From the NCBI GenBank assembly GCA_040182905.1, contig JARQWU010000191.1:1-20239 (forward strand): a DNA stretch of 20,239 nt. The letters are read 5' to 3'. Both the position numbers and the translations under genes were made by a program. Positions 1-12,800 of the stretch are shown piece by piece (position 1 is the stretch's first letter; each line of letters begins with the position of its first letter). The DNA comes from Barthelona sp. PAP020 (lineage: Eukaryota; Metamonada: BaSk clade). Below the pieces are notes generated by a model. That model was not told the DNA's origin, made no database searches, and saw nothing but the letters and a program-made list of their open reading frames with translations.

Positions 1-825
1 TCAAATGAAACATCATATCAACAACCTAGACTTCAATATTATGATTATGCCAACTGGTATAATAATTTGGAGATGAAAGATGAGGTTCAATGGTGGTATG
101 ATCGTCTAATTGAATTAAAAGGTCAAGTCATTGAATTACCAGTTAAAAGATGGGTAGATAGATCAAAAATAGAGAAAATGACAGGAAAGCAACATGTTGT
201 TCGAATTGATTCAGAATTTTCGAAACAAATTGATGAATTTAATCAAATTCATGGATATTCTTCATTTATGACCTTTTTAGCAGTTCTTGAAGTTGTTTTA
301 TACTGGTACAGTGATGAAACTAATTTCATTGTTGGTACAGCATCATTAAATCGTCCTGAATCAGAATTTCATTCCATTATTGGTGCATTTTTGAATACCT
401 TACCCATTGTGGCAAACTTAGATAAATCTACTAATGTTTTCCAACTTATTGATGGGGTAAAACAAAGTGTTTTAGAATCTTTAAACCATGAAATTGTACC
501 TTTAGAACAAATCATTGATGCTTTGCAAGTTGAACGTACTACAAATTTGAATCCTTTATTCCAGGTTTTGTTTGAGTATCTTGACTTTGGTTCTGAAAAG
601 TATCAATTGGATAAAGCAACTTTTGAGCAAATTGATATCCCTACATCAACTGCAAAGCTGGATTTGAGTTTGATTGCTTTCAAAGAAGAATCAAACAACA
701 ATTATGCATTTGAATTTGAATATTGCACAGAATTATTTGATCAAGAAATCATTGAAACTGTTGCTGACAAGTATCTTATTGTATTGAAGGAAATGATCAA
801 CAAGCCGAATGATTTATGGCAATCT
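1..825 (+). other. C1: condensation domain, C-terminal part only (module 1)
   Basis: Residues 1 to about 275. The window opens just before the Y-x-D-Y-A-N-W motif (residues 14-19), so the HHxxxDG catalytic motif lies upstream and cannot be checked. Visible landmarks are the Q-W-W-Y helix (30-33), the G-T-A-S-L-N-R stretch and I-G-A-F-L-N-T-L-P (112-136), a variant of the usual GTPVANR...IGFFVNTL, then V-P-L-E-Q-I-I (166-172) and N-P-L-F-Q-V-L-F (184-191). It should join the peptide from an unseen upstream module to the amino acid on T1. The pattern resembles C domains that take an L-configured donor, but too little is present to be sure. Confidence 0.93.
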
Positions 826-3800
826 CTTGAACATTTATCACAAAAGGAAAAAGATTTTGTCAGAGATTCTTTAGTGCAACCCGATGATGAAACGTATTAT
901 GACGCAACTATAGCTGATTTGTTCTTTGAGGCTGTTGAAAAATATCCAAATTTATCAACAATGAAGTTTGGTGATCAAGTCCAAACATTTACAGAACTTA
1001 GAGACACTGTTGAAACTTTTGCTGGTGGTATTTTGACCAGAGCTAAAAAGCATGAACATATTGGTTTGTTCCTTCCAAGATGTTTCTTATTACCCACAAT
1101 TGTTTTGGGTTGTGCTGCTGCTGGAGTTGTTATTGTTCCTGTGGACACAGGTATGCCTATTTCTATGATGAAACTTATCATGCAAGAAGCAGGATGTAAT
1201 AAAATCTTAACTGTTGAAGATGAAAGAAATTACATCAGTGAAGTTGGTTTGGAATTGATTATTGCTGAAGAAATGATGGATATCAAATCTGATTTCCATT
1301 ATAAAATTGGAGACATATCACCTGAAGATGTTATATACTTGGCTTTTACTTCAGGATCTACTGGTGTTCCAAAAGGAATTGTTACAAAGAATAAAGCTAT
1401 TGCTTGGAGAATCATTTGTCAACCAGAGCTAACAGACATGAAAATAACAACTGATACTGTGTTTTCACATAAAACTGTGTTGTCTTTCGACCCTTGTTGG
1501 TGGGAAATCTACATTCCCTTGACAACTGAAGCAATGTTATATGTTTGTCATCCTGAAGCTCATCGAGATGCAGCAATTCTTAAACGTGAAATTGAAGAAG
1601 AAAAAATTACTGTTTTGTACTTTGTTCCTTCAATTGGTATGAGTTTCCATCGTAACATTCCCGATGATTCAGTTTTCCCCAATGTTGAAGTAATTATTAC
1701 TTCTGGTGAGAAGTATAGTAACACTGTTCATTTGACACATTTAAGAAGATTTCCAAACACACGAATTTATAACTTTTATGGACCAACAGAAGGTGCAGTT
1801 GAAGCATTTTGTTGTCGTATTTATAATGAAGAAAGAGATCCATTCTTTGTAGGTATTCCAATCCCCATGTACAAATTTTCTTTGATGAGAGATCGTAAAT
1901 ATTTTGCACCTCCAAATGCTAAGGCTGAATGTGTAATTCATGATGGTATTTATTTGAGTCCTGGATATTATGGTCGTCAAGATTTAACTGATATGGTGTT
2001 CAAAAATGTTGAAGGTATTGGACGGGTGTATTTTACTGGAGATGATGTTATTTTGCATAGCAGTGGTAAGTTATTATTTGGTAATCGTAAGGATTATCAA
2101 GTTAAGATTCATGGTAATAGAATTGAATTAACTCAATTGGAATCAGCCATGCAATCCATTTCATTTGTTAAACATGCTGCTATTCGTGTATTTAAGGATG
2201 AAAATGAAGAAAAATATCTCGTTGGATATTTCAGTGTTATGGACGGGTCTAAAGATATGCGTAAACAAGCTTTTGATGAATTAATAGAAAAGGTTACCAG
2301 ATCTTGGGTTCCTTCACAGCTCATTCAAATGGATGAATTACCTTTAACAGCTTCTGGAAAGCTAAACAGAAAGTTACTTGCAAAACCTGAAAAGAGAGAA
2401 CTATTGGATTATGTTGCACCTGAAAATTATGTTGAAACAGTGTTATGTCAATTGTTTGCTGAAGTGTTGTATTTAAAACCAACAGAAGTTGGTCGTACAA
2501 CTGATTTTTTCCAAATGGGTGGACATTCATTGTTGGCAACAAAATTGGTTTCCAGGGTTAGAAACCAATTTAAAGTGAACGTTATAATTAGAGATATTTT
2601 TAATTCTCCCACACCCATGTTATTAGCAAAACATTTACAATCAACTGATGGATTGGATGAATCTTTATTTATTCCTTCCATTGAACGTATTGAAAGGAAA
2701 GATAGAATGCCTTTATCTTTTGCTCAAAATAGGTTATGGTTTTTGAATGAATTATTGGTTGATGAACAAAAAGCTTTGTACAATATGTATATACCTTTTG
2801 AAATTGATGGACATGTTGATGTTGAGAGATTTAAACAAGCAATTGTGAAGTTGATTGCCAGACATGAATCTTTCCGTACATTTTTCAAATCAGAAAATGG
2901 TATTCCTTATACAATCATTAAAAATGAATGCGATTACATTTTTGAGTCTTGTGAATTGCAAAACGAGCAATTGATAAATTCTTATATTCAGAAAGAAACT
3001 GAACGTATCTTTGATTTGGAAAATGGTCCATTAGTTGCATTTATTTTGTTAAAATTGAAGACGAAAACTTGTTTAATTATCAATATGCATCATATTATTT
3101 CTGATGGTTGGTCAGAAGGTATTGTCTTTGATGAATTAAGTAAATTGTATGTTGGAGAAGAATTGAAAGAATTGGATCTTCAATATGTTGATTTTGCACA
3201 TTGGCAACAGAATCATTTGACCAATAAATTTGAAAAACAAAAACAATATTGGTCTGAAGCTTTGAAAGGATTCTTGGATGGATGTTCATTGCCGTTAGAC
3301 TATGCTAGACCTGCAAAACCATCTTTTAGCGGTAACTTTTTAGATTTCCACATTTCAACCAATATTTCGAAATCATTAAATGCAATGGCAACTAATTACA
3401 ACACTTCATTATTTATTGTTTTGTTAACCTGTTTACATATCAATGTTTCACGTTTTAATGGACAATTTCAATCTATTATTGGATCTCCTGTTGCAAACAG
3501 AAATTATGAAGACATTGAAAAGATCATTGGTTTCTTCATCAACAATTTAGTGTTAACTGCTGATTTAAGTAAAGCTCAAACATTTGAAGAATTACTTGAA
3601 AATGTTAAAACCAATACCTTTAATGCATTTGAAAATCAAGATGTTCCTTTTGAACAATTAGTTGATCATTTGGATGTTAATAGAGCATTGAATCAAAATC
3701 CTCTTTATCAAATTGTTTTTAATTTGCTGAATATTAATCAAGAATTCCCTGATTTTGATGGTTTGAAAGTCAAAGAAATTGATTATGATCAAACAACCTC

Positions 3801-6800
3801 TAAAATGGATTTACAAGTTATTGCTATTGAAACTCATGATGGTATTGATATTGGAATTGAATATTCAACAGAATTGTTCAAGCAATCGACAATTGAGTCA
3901 TTCTATGAAAACTTTGAAACCATTTTAGAGACTGTAACTTCAAATCCTACCGTTAATTTAGGAGAAATTGATGTTTCCAACAATACCATGAAACGTCTTG
4001 CAGATTTTGGTGCTTTTGAACCAAACGACAATGAATCTTTTGTTTCAATGATTGACAAGTTTAATCGTGTTGTTAATTCATATGGTTCTAACATTGCTAT
4101 TCGTGGTGTCAATAGATCATTAACATATAAACAATTAGATGAATGGACCAATCATTTGGCCAATAAAATTCTTGATATTAGCAAATTCAGAAATATGCCA
4201 TACATTGGTTTTTCAATGGAAAGAAGCCTTCCTGCATATGTCTTGATGTTAGCTATCATTAAAACTGGAAAAGCTTATGTATTCATTGATTCTTCTTATT
4301 CATTCGATAGATTAGAAAGCATGTTTGAAGATTTAGAAATGACTTCAATAATCACTTCCAAAACCACTCAAAACAGAGAAATCTTTAATCAATTGAATGT
4401 TGAAATGATCGATTTTGATTTTGATGAAATCCAAACTGCTTCAAATCTCAGTGAAAAAATAATAATTACAAAAACTACCCCTGCCTATTGCATTTTTACT
4501 TCGGGAACTACGGGTAAACCAAAAGGAACTTTGTTAGGACATTCAGGTATTGTGAATTTATCTAAATTCATTCAACATCTTCCTAAATCCAAAGTTTCAT
4601 TTTCTTCAACGTTATCTTTTGATGCCCATATATTTGAAGTTTGGACTTGTTTATTATGCGGTGGTGAAGGTATTGTTATTCCTAAAGATGTTTATATTGA
4701 TTCAGAACTTCTTGGAAAGTTTTTGAGTGAAACATCCATTGATTTCTTTATTTTTACCACTGGCTTATTGCATGCACATATTGTAGCAAATATAGAAATG
4801 TTTGCCAACATTGGATGTGTTTTGGCAGGTGGTGAAGTGTTGAATGAAAAATTAGCCAAACATTTGATGTCTTCCAAATTTAAACCTCAAAAATTCATCA
4901 ATGGATATGGTCCTACAGAATGTACAACAATGTCTACCTTGTTTGATTTACAAGAATTGAGAGACAATCACAAAAACATTCCAATAGGTAAGCCTGTTAC
5001 CAATATCAACCACAAAATTGTTCATCCAATTTATTTAACAAGCCAACCCGTTGGAGCTGTTGGTGAATTATTGCTTGGTGGTTCTAGTTTGTGTTTATGG
5101 TATGTTAATCGTGAAGAATTGAATAAAGAAAGATTTATCTACATTAAAAACACAAGATATTATCGTACTGGTGATTTAGTTAGATGGTTAGATGATGGAA
5201 ATATTGAGTATATTGGAAGAAATGATCATCAAGTTAAATTTAGAGGTTTTAGAATTGAATTAGAAGAAATTGAGAAACATTTGATTGCTATGGAAAGAAT
5301 TTCCAATGCTTATGTTTGTTTAAAGAAAGATGGTATTGATCAGTTGGTTGGTTACATTGTTTTGGAAAACCATGATTTTGAAGATGAACATGAGACATTA
5401 CTTTCAATTAAAGAAGCCTTAAGTAATGAAATACCTAATTATATGGTACCTACAGCATTCAAAATAATGGATAAATTTATCTATAATAGTAATGGAAAAA
5501 TCGATATGAAAGCTTTGCCCAAACCTATTGTTTTAACTAATAATACTGTGAAAACTCATTGTAGAGATGAATTGGATGTAAAACTCTGTAATTTAACTCG
5601 AGATTTATTGAACCTTGATGAATTGTTCATTGATGATGATTTCTTCCAATTGGGAGGTCATTCATTGTTGGCAACACAATTACTTGCAAGAATTAAGAAC
5701 CTGTTTGGTAGAGCACCAACTGTTCGTGATTTCTTCAAAGATGCAACTGTTAGAGCTCTTGCTGCCTTTGTTAAATCAAATGAAGGCATGGAAAATGAAG
5801 ATGAGGAATTAGAAATGGAAAAATTACCTTCAGTTGTAACATTGCCACCCCTTTCATATTCACAACAAGCTATGGTTATTGCAAGTGCTATTATTGATGA
5901 TCCTTCAGTTTATAATATGGGTATCATTGTTCATTTTACTGAAGACATTGATTCAAAATTGCTTCAATTGGCATTAAACGGTTTATTGATCAAGCACATC
6001 TCATTAAGAACGGTTGTTTCAAGCAAAGATGATGTATTCTATCAAAGAGTATCAGAAAGTACTCAATTTGAATTGGAAGTTATCAATTATGATGAACCTT
6101 GGAAAACTATTGATGAATTGAAGAAAGGAGTTGACCCTTTGTTATTGACCATGCATGATAAGTCATTTAATCTTGAAATTGGTCCTTTAATTCGTGGACT
6201 TCTTGTCAACACTCACAAAGGACATTCAGTACTTTTCCTTTGTATGCATCATTTCTGTTCAGATGGATGGTCAATTTCTCTTATTCAGGATGATTTGTTT
6301 AAATTTTATACAACTTTGAAGAATAACAAAACTTTGAACATAGTTGAACCAAAATACAACTATATGGATTACTCCTTTTGGCAAAAGCAATTCTTGACAC
6401 CCAATTATCATGGTTACAACAAACAAGTCCATTTCTACAAAGAAATGTTAAAGGATCACGAAGGTCATCTGCAATTACCCGAAGATTTTGGTAGACCCCC
6501 TGTTTTTGACAACAATGGTTTTATTGTTAGGAGAGAGTTAAGTGGTTCTGTGTTAAAAAAATTACAAAGATTCTGTGAAGCCCAAAGTGTGACTCCTTAT
6601 GTTTTATTAATGAGTGTTTTCCATCTTTTCCTCTACCGTTATACATTCCAAGAATCTATTGTTATTGGTACTCCTGTTGCTAATAGACCTAAACAAGAGT
6701 TTGAAGATATTGTTGGTTTCTTCGTTAACACTTTGCCAGTATGCCGTAATTTTGCTAAAAACATATCATTTATTGAATATCTCAAAGAATATAAGGATTT

Positions 6801-9800
6801 AGTTGGTAATGTACTGAATAATCAATCGGTTCCTTTTGAAAATATTATTGATTCTTTGAAAATTCCCAGACAATCTGAAAGAAATCCCTTGTTCCAAGCT
6901 ATGTTTAACTTATTAGTTGAGAGTGAAGATACTTCATTTGAGAGTTGGAATCTTGACATATCTCAAGTGAAGTTTGATTTCTCGTTGGTTGTTAATGTAT
7001 CTAAGAATCTTTTTGAATTTGAATTTGCTTTTTGTGCTGGATTATTCAAACCAATTACTGGTGAAAGAATGGCTGATAATTATATTCAACTTGTTAATTC
7101 TGTGTTATCCAATAATGAAGGAAAGATTCATAACTTGGAAATCATTAGTCCCTCAGAAATGGCTGAATTAAAGAGTGTCATGTATCCCAGACATGAATAT
7201 CCAAGAGTCACCTTCCAAGAATTAATTGAGGAAGCTGTAACAAAATTCCCCAACCATTTAGCTTTGGTTTATGAAGAAAATAGATACACTTATACTGAAT
7301 TTAACAATATAGTCAATCAATATGCCAATTATTTGCGTGCCCATGGTGTGACACGCGGTACACCCGTTGGTTTAACAATGGAACGTAATGATCAATTAGT
7401 TATAGCTATTCATGCTATTCTCAAAGCAGGTGGTTTATACGTTGCCTGTGATCCTTCATATCCGAAAGAAAGAGTTGAATATATGCTTAAAAAGGCAGAT
7501 GCAACAATGATTTTTACACAAAGAGTATGTTTAGATATTCTTAAAGATTCAAAAGTTGATCAAGTTTTTGTTTTTGAAGATATGGATGTTTCTGGTTACT
7601 CAAAAGAGAATCCTTCTCTTATCGTGACGCCACTTGACTTGATGTATATCATTTATACATCTGGTTCCACTGGTCAACCAAAGGGTTGTATGTTAAGACA
7701 AGAGAGTTTAGTTGCTAGATGTTATTGGATGCATATTGCTTTCAATGTTGTTCCAACTGATCATTTTATGTTTAGATCTCCATATTCATTCGATCCTTCA
7801 GTTTGGGAGTTGTTTACTCCTCTTATGTTTGGTGCTTCTCTGTACGTTTTACCTCATGATCAACATAAGGATCCTCTTCTATGTTCTGCCTTTGTGAAGA
7901 AGAATGGTATTACCTTTATTGGTTTTACTGCCTCTTTGATCAATTTGTGGCTTGACACATTTGATGAATATACCAATGAAACTGTTCGTGCTGTGTTCAG
8001 TCAAGGTGAAGCATTGCCTTTAAGCACAGAAAGAAGATTCCATAAAGTTAAACACAATCCAGATTGTGAACTAATCAACATGTTTGGAGCCACTGAAACC
8101 TCAATTGATTCAACTTATTATTCATGCAAGGCAGATGATAAGTACATGTCTGTACCACTTGGTGTACCTTGTGAGAATACTTCTGTGTATATTTTAGATA
8201 AATACAGACAGTTGGTTCCTCATGGTGTTCGAGGTGAAATGACCCTTGGTGGTGTTTGTGTTGGTAATGGTTATATTAATGATTATGATAAAACAGTTGC
8301 TAAATTCCTTCCAGATCCATTCCTTGACCCCAATGATGAATTATTGGGTAATGGTACCATGTATTGTACGGGTGATATTGGATATTGGAATTGTGATAAT
8401 TTACTTGCATACTATGCCAGAGCAGATTTCCAAGTAAAGATCAGAGGATATCGAATTGAGCTGTCCGAAATTGATTTCCACATCAAAAAATTGGATTTCA
8501 TTCAAGATTGCATTGCAAATGTATTCAAGAGTGATGATGGTTCTGAGCCTAAGCTAGTTGCTTATGTTGTTGCTGACCCTGAAGATGGAAGAGATGAAGA
8601 TACTTTGGTTAATGAAGCCAAAGAATTTTGTGCAACTCAGATGCCTTCTTATATGGTTCCTTCCATTTGGATGTTTTTACCCAGACTTCCAAAGACTGCC
8701 AATGGAAAATATGACAGAAAGGGTTTGCCTGTGCCTACTGAAAAGGCTAAAGTTCATGTTAAAAGATCAATTGTTGCTCCATCAACGAATATTCAAAGTA
8801 TGATTTTGGAGGTTTGGAAAGAATTGCTGCAAATGGAAGAAATTTCTATTGATGATAATTTCTTTGAATTAGGGGGACATTCATTATTGGCGACTAAGTT
8901 GGCTTTCAGATTACGAAAAATGGGTTATACCGTTAGTTTACAAAGCTTAATGGGTAATTTAACAATCATTGAATTGGAGAAAATGTTAGTTGATAGTAAC
9001 TTGTCTTTGACAGTTTCAAGTATTAAAGCAGTACACAAGGATATTGGCAGTTATGTTGATATGCCTTTGTCTTTGGCTCAACAACGTATGCACTTTTTAG
9101 ATCGATTATTGAATGGTAGTCCAATGTACAATGTTCCTATTGTTTTACGATTCAATGGAGAACTAAATATTGAAAATTTGATCAAGGCAACTCGTGCCAT
9201 AGTTGATAGACATTGGATTTTGAGAACACATTATCAAACTGATGAGAATGGTATGGTTACGCAACAAATCTCATCTAAATCAGATATTTCCTTCACTGTC
9301 ATTGATTTATGTCAAGTCAATGACAATGAAAGCGAATTAAAAACCTATTTAACCAAGATTGTTAATACTACTTTTGATATAGTGAACGGTCCTGTAATTG
9401 AAGCTCATCTTTTTGTTCTATCTGAAAATACTTATGTTTTTGCACTGAATACTCATCATATTGCTACTGATGGATGGTCACTAGATCTCTTGTTCAAAGA
9501 ACTCTCTGAATTTTACAAAGAATACACTGTTGGTATCCCTAACAATGTTCCTAAATTGCCTGTTCAATATGTTGATTATGCTATATGGCAAAGGGAAAAT
9601 TTGAAAGGTGATACTTTGAAGAAGAAAATAAATTATTGGATTGATCAGTTGAAAGATGTTTCAGACACAACAATTAATCTTCCATATGATTTTGAAAGAC
9701 CTAATGATATGAAGAATACAGGTGCTTTCTTGGATGGTGTTGTTAGCAAGCAAGTTTTCCAAAAACTTAAAATGCTTGCTAATTTCGAACAAACAACTAC

Positions 9801-12800
9801 ATTTACTGTTATTTTAGCCATATTTAATGTATTCTTAAGATTGTATTCCAATGATGATGTTATTTTGACTGGTGTTCCTGTTGCCAACAGAAATGCTGCT
9901 GAAATTGAAAATATTATTGGATTTTTCGTTAACACTGTTGTTATTGGCACTTATTTCAATGAACAGAGCACATTCATGGATATTTTGAAACAAACAAAAG
10001 ACAGAATGACAGAAGCACATGAATATCAAGATATTCCCTTTGAAATGATTGTTGAACATCTTAAAGTTGATCGTAGATTGAACCAAAATCCAGTTTTCCA
10101 AGTTATGTTTGATCATCAATTAGTTGGAGACAAATTACCTGACTTTGGAGGATCCAAAGTGAATTATGAGGACATCAGCTTTGAAAATTCAAAGTTCGAC
10201 CTTTCATTGGTAACAAAAGAAGAGATAGATGGTTCTTTGAGTTTGGAGTTCGAATATTCTACTGAATTATTTGAAGAAGCCACAATATTAAGAATGATTG
10301 ATAATATTTCTTCTGTTATTGAAGCAGTTGCCAGTCATCCAAAGATTTGTTTGAATTCTTTGAACCTGATTTCCGCAGCTGAATTGAAAACATTGGTTTC
10401 ATTCGAAACACCTGCAGTTCCTGCTTGTACAAATGGTACTATTGTTGAATTGATTGCTAAACAATGTGTTGAACAAAGCCAAGAAACTGCCATTGTTTGG
10501 GGTAATTCTGAAAGATCATTTACATATGAGGATTTGGGTATACTAGCTGATAAAATTTCATATTGTTTGAGTGAGTTGAAGCATCAATCTGTAGTTGCAG
10601 TTTTTATTCCTCGATCTGAAATGATACCTGTATGTTTCTATGGCCTTTTGAAGCAAGGGTTGGTTTACTTGCCCATTGATTGTGAATATCCAAATGATCG
10701 TATCAAATATATGTTGGAAGTTTGTGATGCAAAAGCGGTCATTACAACGGAAGCTTTACGCTCTAGAATTACTGAAATCAACTCTAATGTGCTTACTGTT
10801 ACCACTGAAAGATTATTTGAAATGCAACATAAAAAAGTGCATGGAGGTTCTCCAAAGCCTGAAGATATTGCATACATTCTATTTACATCTGGTTCAACAG
10901 GAAAGCCAAAGGGTGTTATGGTTCGACATGTTTCATTATTCAATGGATTTAATGCTTGGAATGATCTCTTTGGATTGAATGATCTTCAAAGGCATCTTCA
11001 AATGGCTAATTATTCATTTGATGTGTCAATTGGAGATTTTACTCGTGTTCTGTGTTCTGGCAGCTCTTTGATCATGTGTCCTCGAGATTTGTTGTTATCC
11101 CCACCAGATTTACTTGAGATTATCAACAAGTATTCTATTGAATTCGCTGAATTTGTTCCTTCTGTTTTACGTGGATTAATTGAATATGTAAAACAGGTTG
11201 GAGAATCTATGGATAGCTTTGTTGCTATTGCTTGTGGTTCTGATTTCTGGAGTGAACAAGATTATAATTCTGTTTTAGAAGGTCTGCCTCTTGAATGTCG
11301 ATTGGTTAACACTTATGGATTAACTGAAGCCACAGTTGATAGTACATCATGGGAATCAAAAACTATTGTCAATGCGAAAACCGTTGGTGTTCCAATTGGA
11401 AAGCCTCAAGGAGGACAAGTTGTTCAAATTTTGAACAGACACACTTTTAACAGAGTACCTGTTAACGTTGTTGGTGAAATTGTTATATCTGGTCCTTCTG
11501 TTGCTGTTGGTTACATTGGACAACCTGAATTAACATCAAAGCATTTTACAAATATTAATAACACCATGTATTATCGTACAGGTGATCTTGGAAAATGGAC
11601 AACTGATGGAAATATTACTTTGGTTGGCAGATCAGACTATCAAGTAAAGATTAGAGGTTTCCGTGTTGAATTGGGTGAAATTGAAAGTGTCATTACCACA
11701 CATGAGAAAATAGATCAAAGTGTTGTTCTCATTCATGAACAAAATGGTCAAAAGTTTTTAATTGCTTTTGTGAAACCTATTGATATTTTGGCTATCAATG
11801 ATCCCAATTTCTTTATTCGTGATATTCTTGATTATTGTGCTGAACATTTGGCTTCTTATATGGTTCCACATACAGTTACCGTTATGGAGACTTTCCCCTT
11901 GTCCAGAAATGGAAAAATTGACAGAAAAACTCTTCGCACTCATATTGACACTATTGCTGCTGATGTTGTTGTTGAAGGAGCTTATGAAGCACCTGAAAAT
12001 GAAATTGAAAGAATAATGAGTGAAATTTGGTGTCTTGTTTTGAAAAGAGAGAAAATTTCCGTTCTTGATAATTTCTTCCAAATCGGTGGTGATTCGATAT
12101 TATGCATTCAATTGGTATCTAAAGGACGTCAAAAAGGGTTGGTGTTTGAAATTAAAGAGATTTTCCAACATCCTTCCATTCGTGAATTATCAACAAAAGC
12201 CAAATTAATGAAGGAAACTGTTTCTAAGATTGATCAAAAGCCTGTTATTGGTCTTGTTGAATTGAGTCCAATTCAGAAATTATTCTTTGCTAGAAACCTC
12301 CGTAATCCCAATTATTACAATCAATCTATGCTTTTAGAAGTTGATAACAAAATAGTTCTCTCCAAAGAAATGGTGTTATCTGCTTTTGAAAAGCTTATCA
12401 AAAGACATGATATTTTGAGAGCCACTTTTGTTGAGTCTGATGGAACATATTGTTGTCACGTGCTTCCTCCCTCAACAATTCCTGGTTCTACTGTGGCTGA
12501 AGTCTCTGTTCAAGAAAAAGATATTTGTGATTGTTGTGTTGGTGTGAGTTCACATATTGATATCAGTGTTTTCCCATTATTCAAATTGGCTATTATTCAT
12601 GTTGATGCAAAACAATTGTTGTTCATTGCTATTCATCACTTAATTGTTGATGCTGTTTCTTGGAATGTAATTATTGAAGATTTGGATACATTGTTGGTTG
12701 GTGAAAGTAAACTTGGCTTAAAGACGAATTCTTTTGTTGAGTTCCAAATGAAAACACTTCAACAATACATGAAATCTGAAAACTATAAGAATTCAATTAA

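Noticed and set aside
9645-10119. Two overlapping - strand frames of 101 and 94 residues
   Set aside because: They are antisense to the GVPVANR...GFFVNT part of C4, overlap each other in different frames and have no family features.
10665-10978. A - strand frame (92 residues) and a + strand frame (100 residues) over the same bases
   Set aside because: Both fall on the A4 P-loop region. Simultaneous coding in three frames is implausible, and neither protein resembles anything known to me.
11758-12081. 107-residue - strand frame, with a 78-residue + strand frame (11780-12016) overlapping it
   Set aside because: Both cover the A4 A10 motif and the start of T4 in other frames. They are low-complexity, Phe/Leu/Ile/Asn-rich shadows of an A+T-rich coding sequence.
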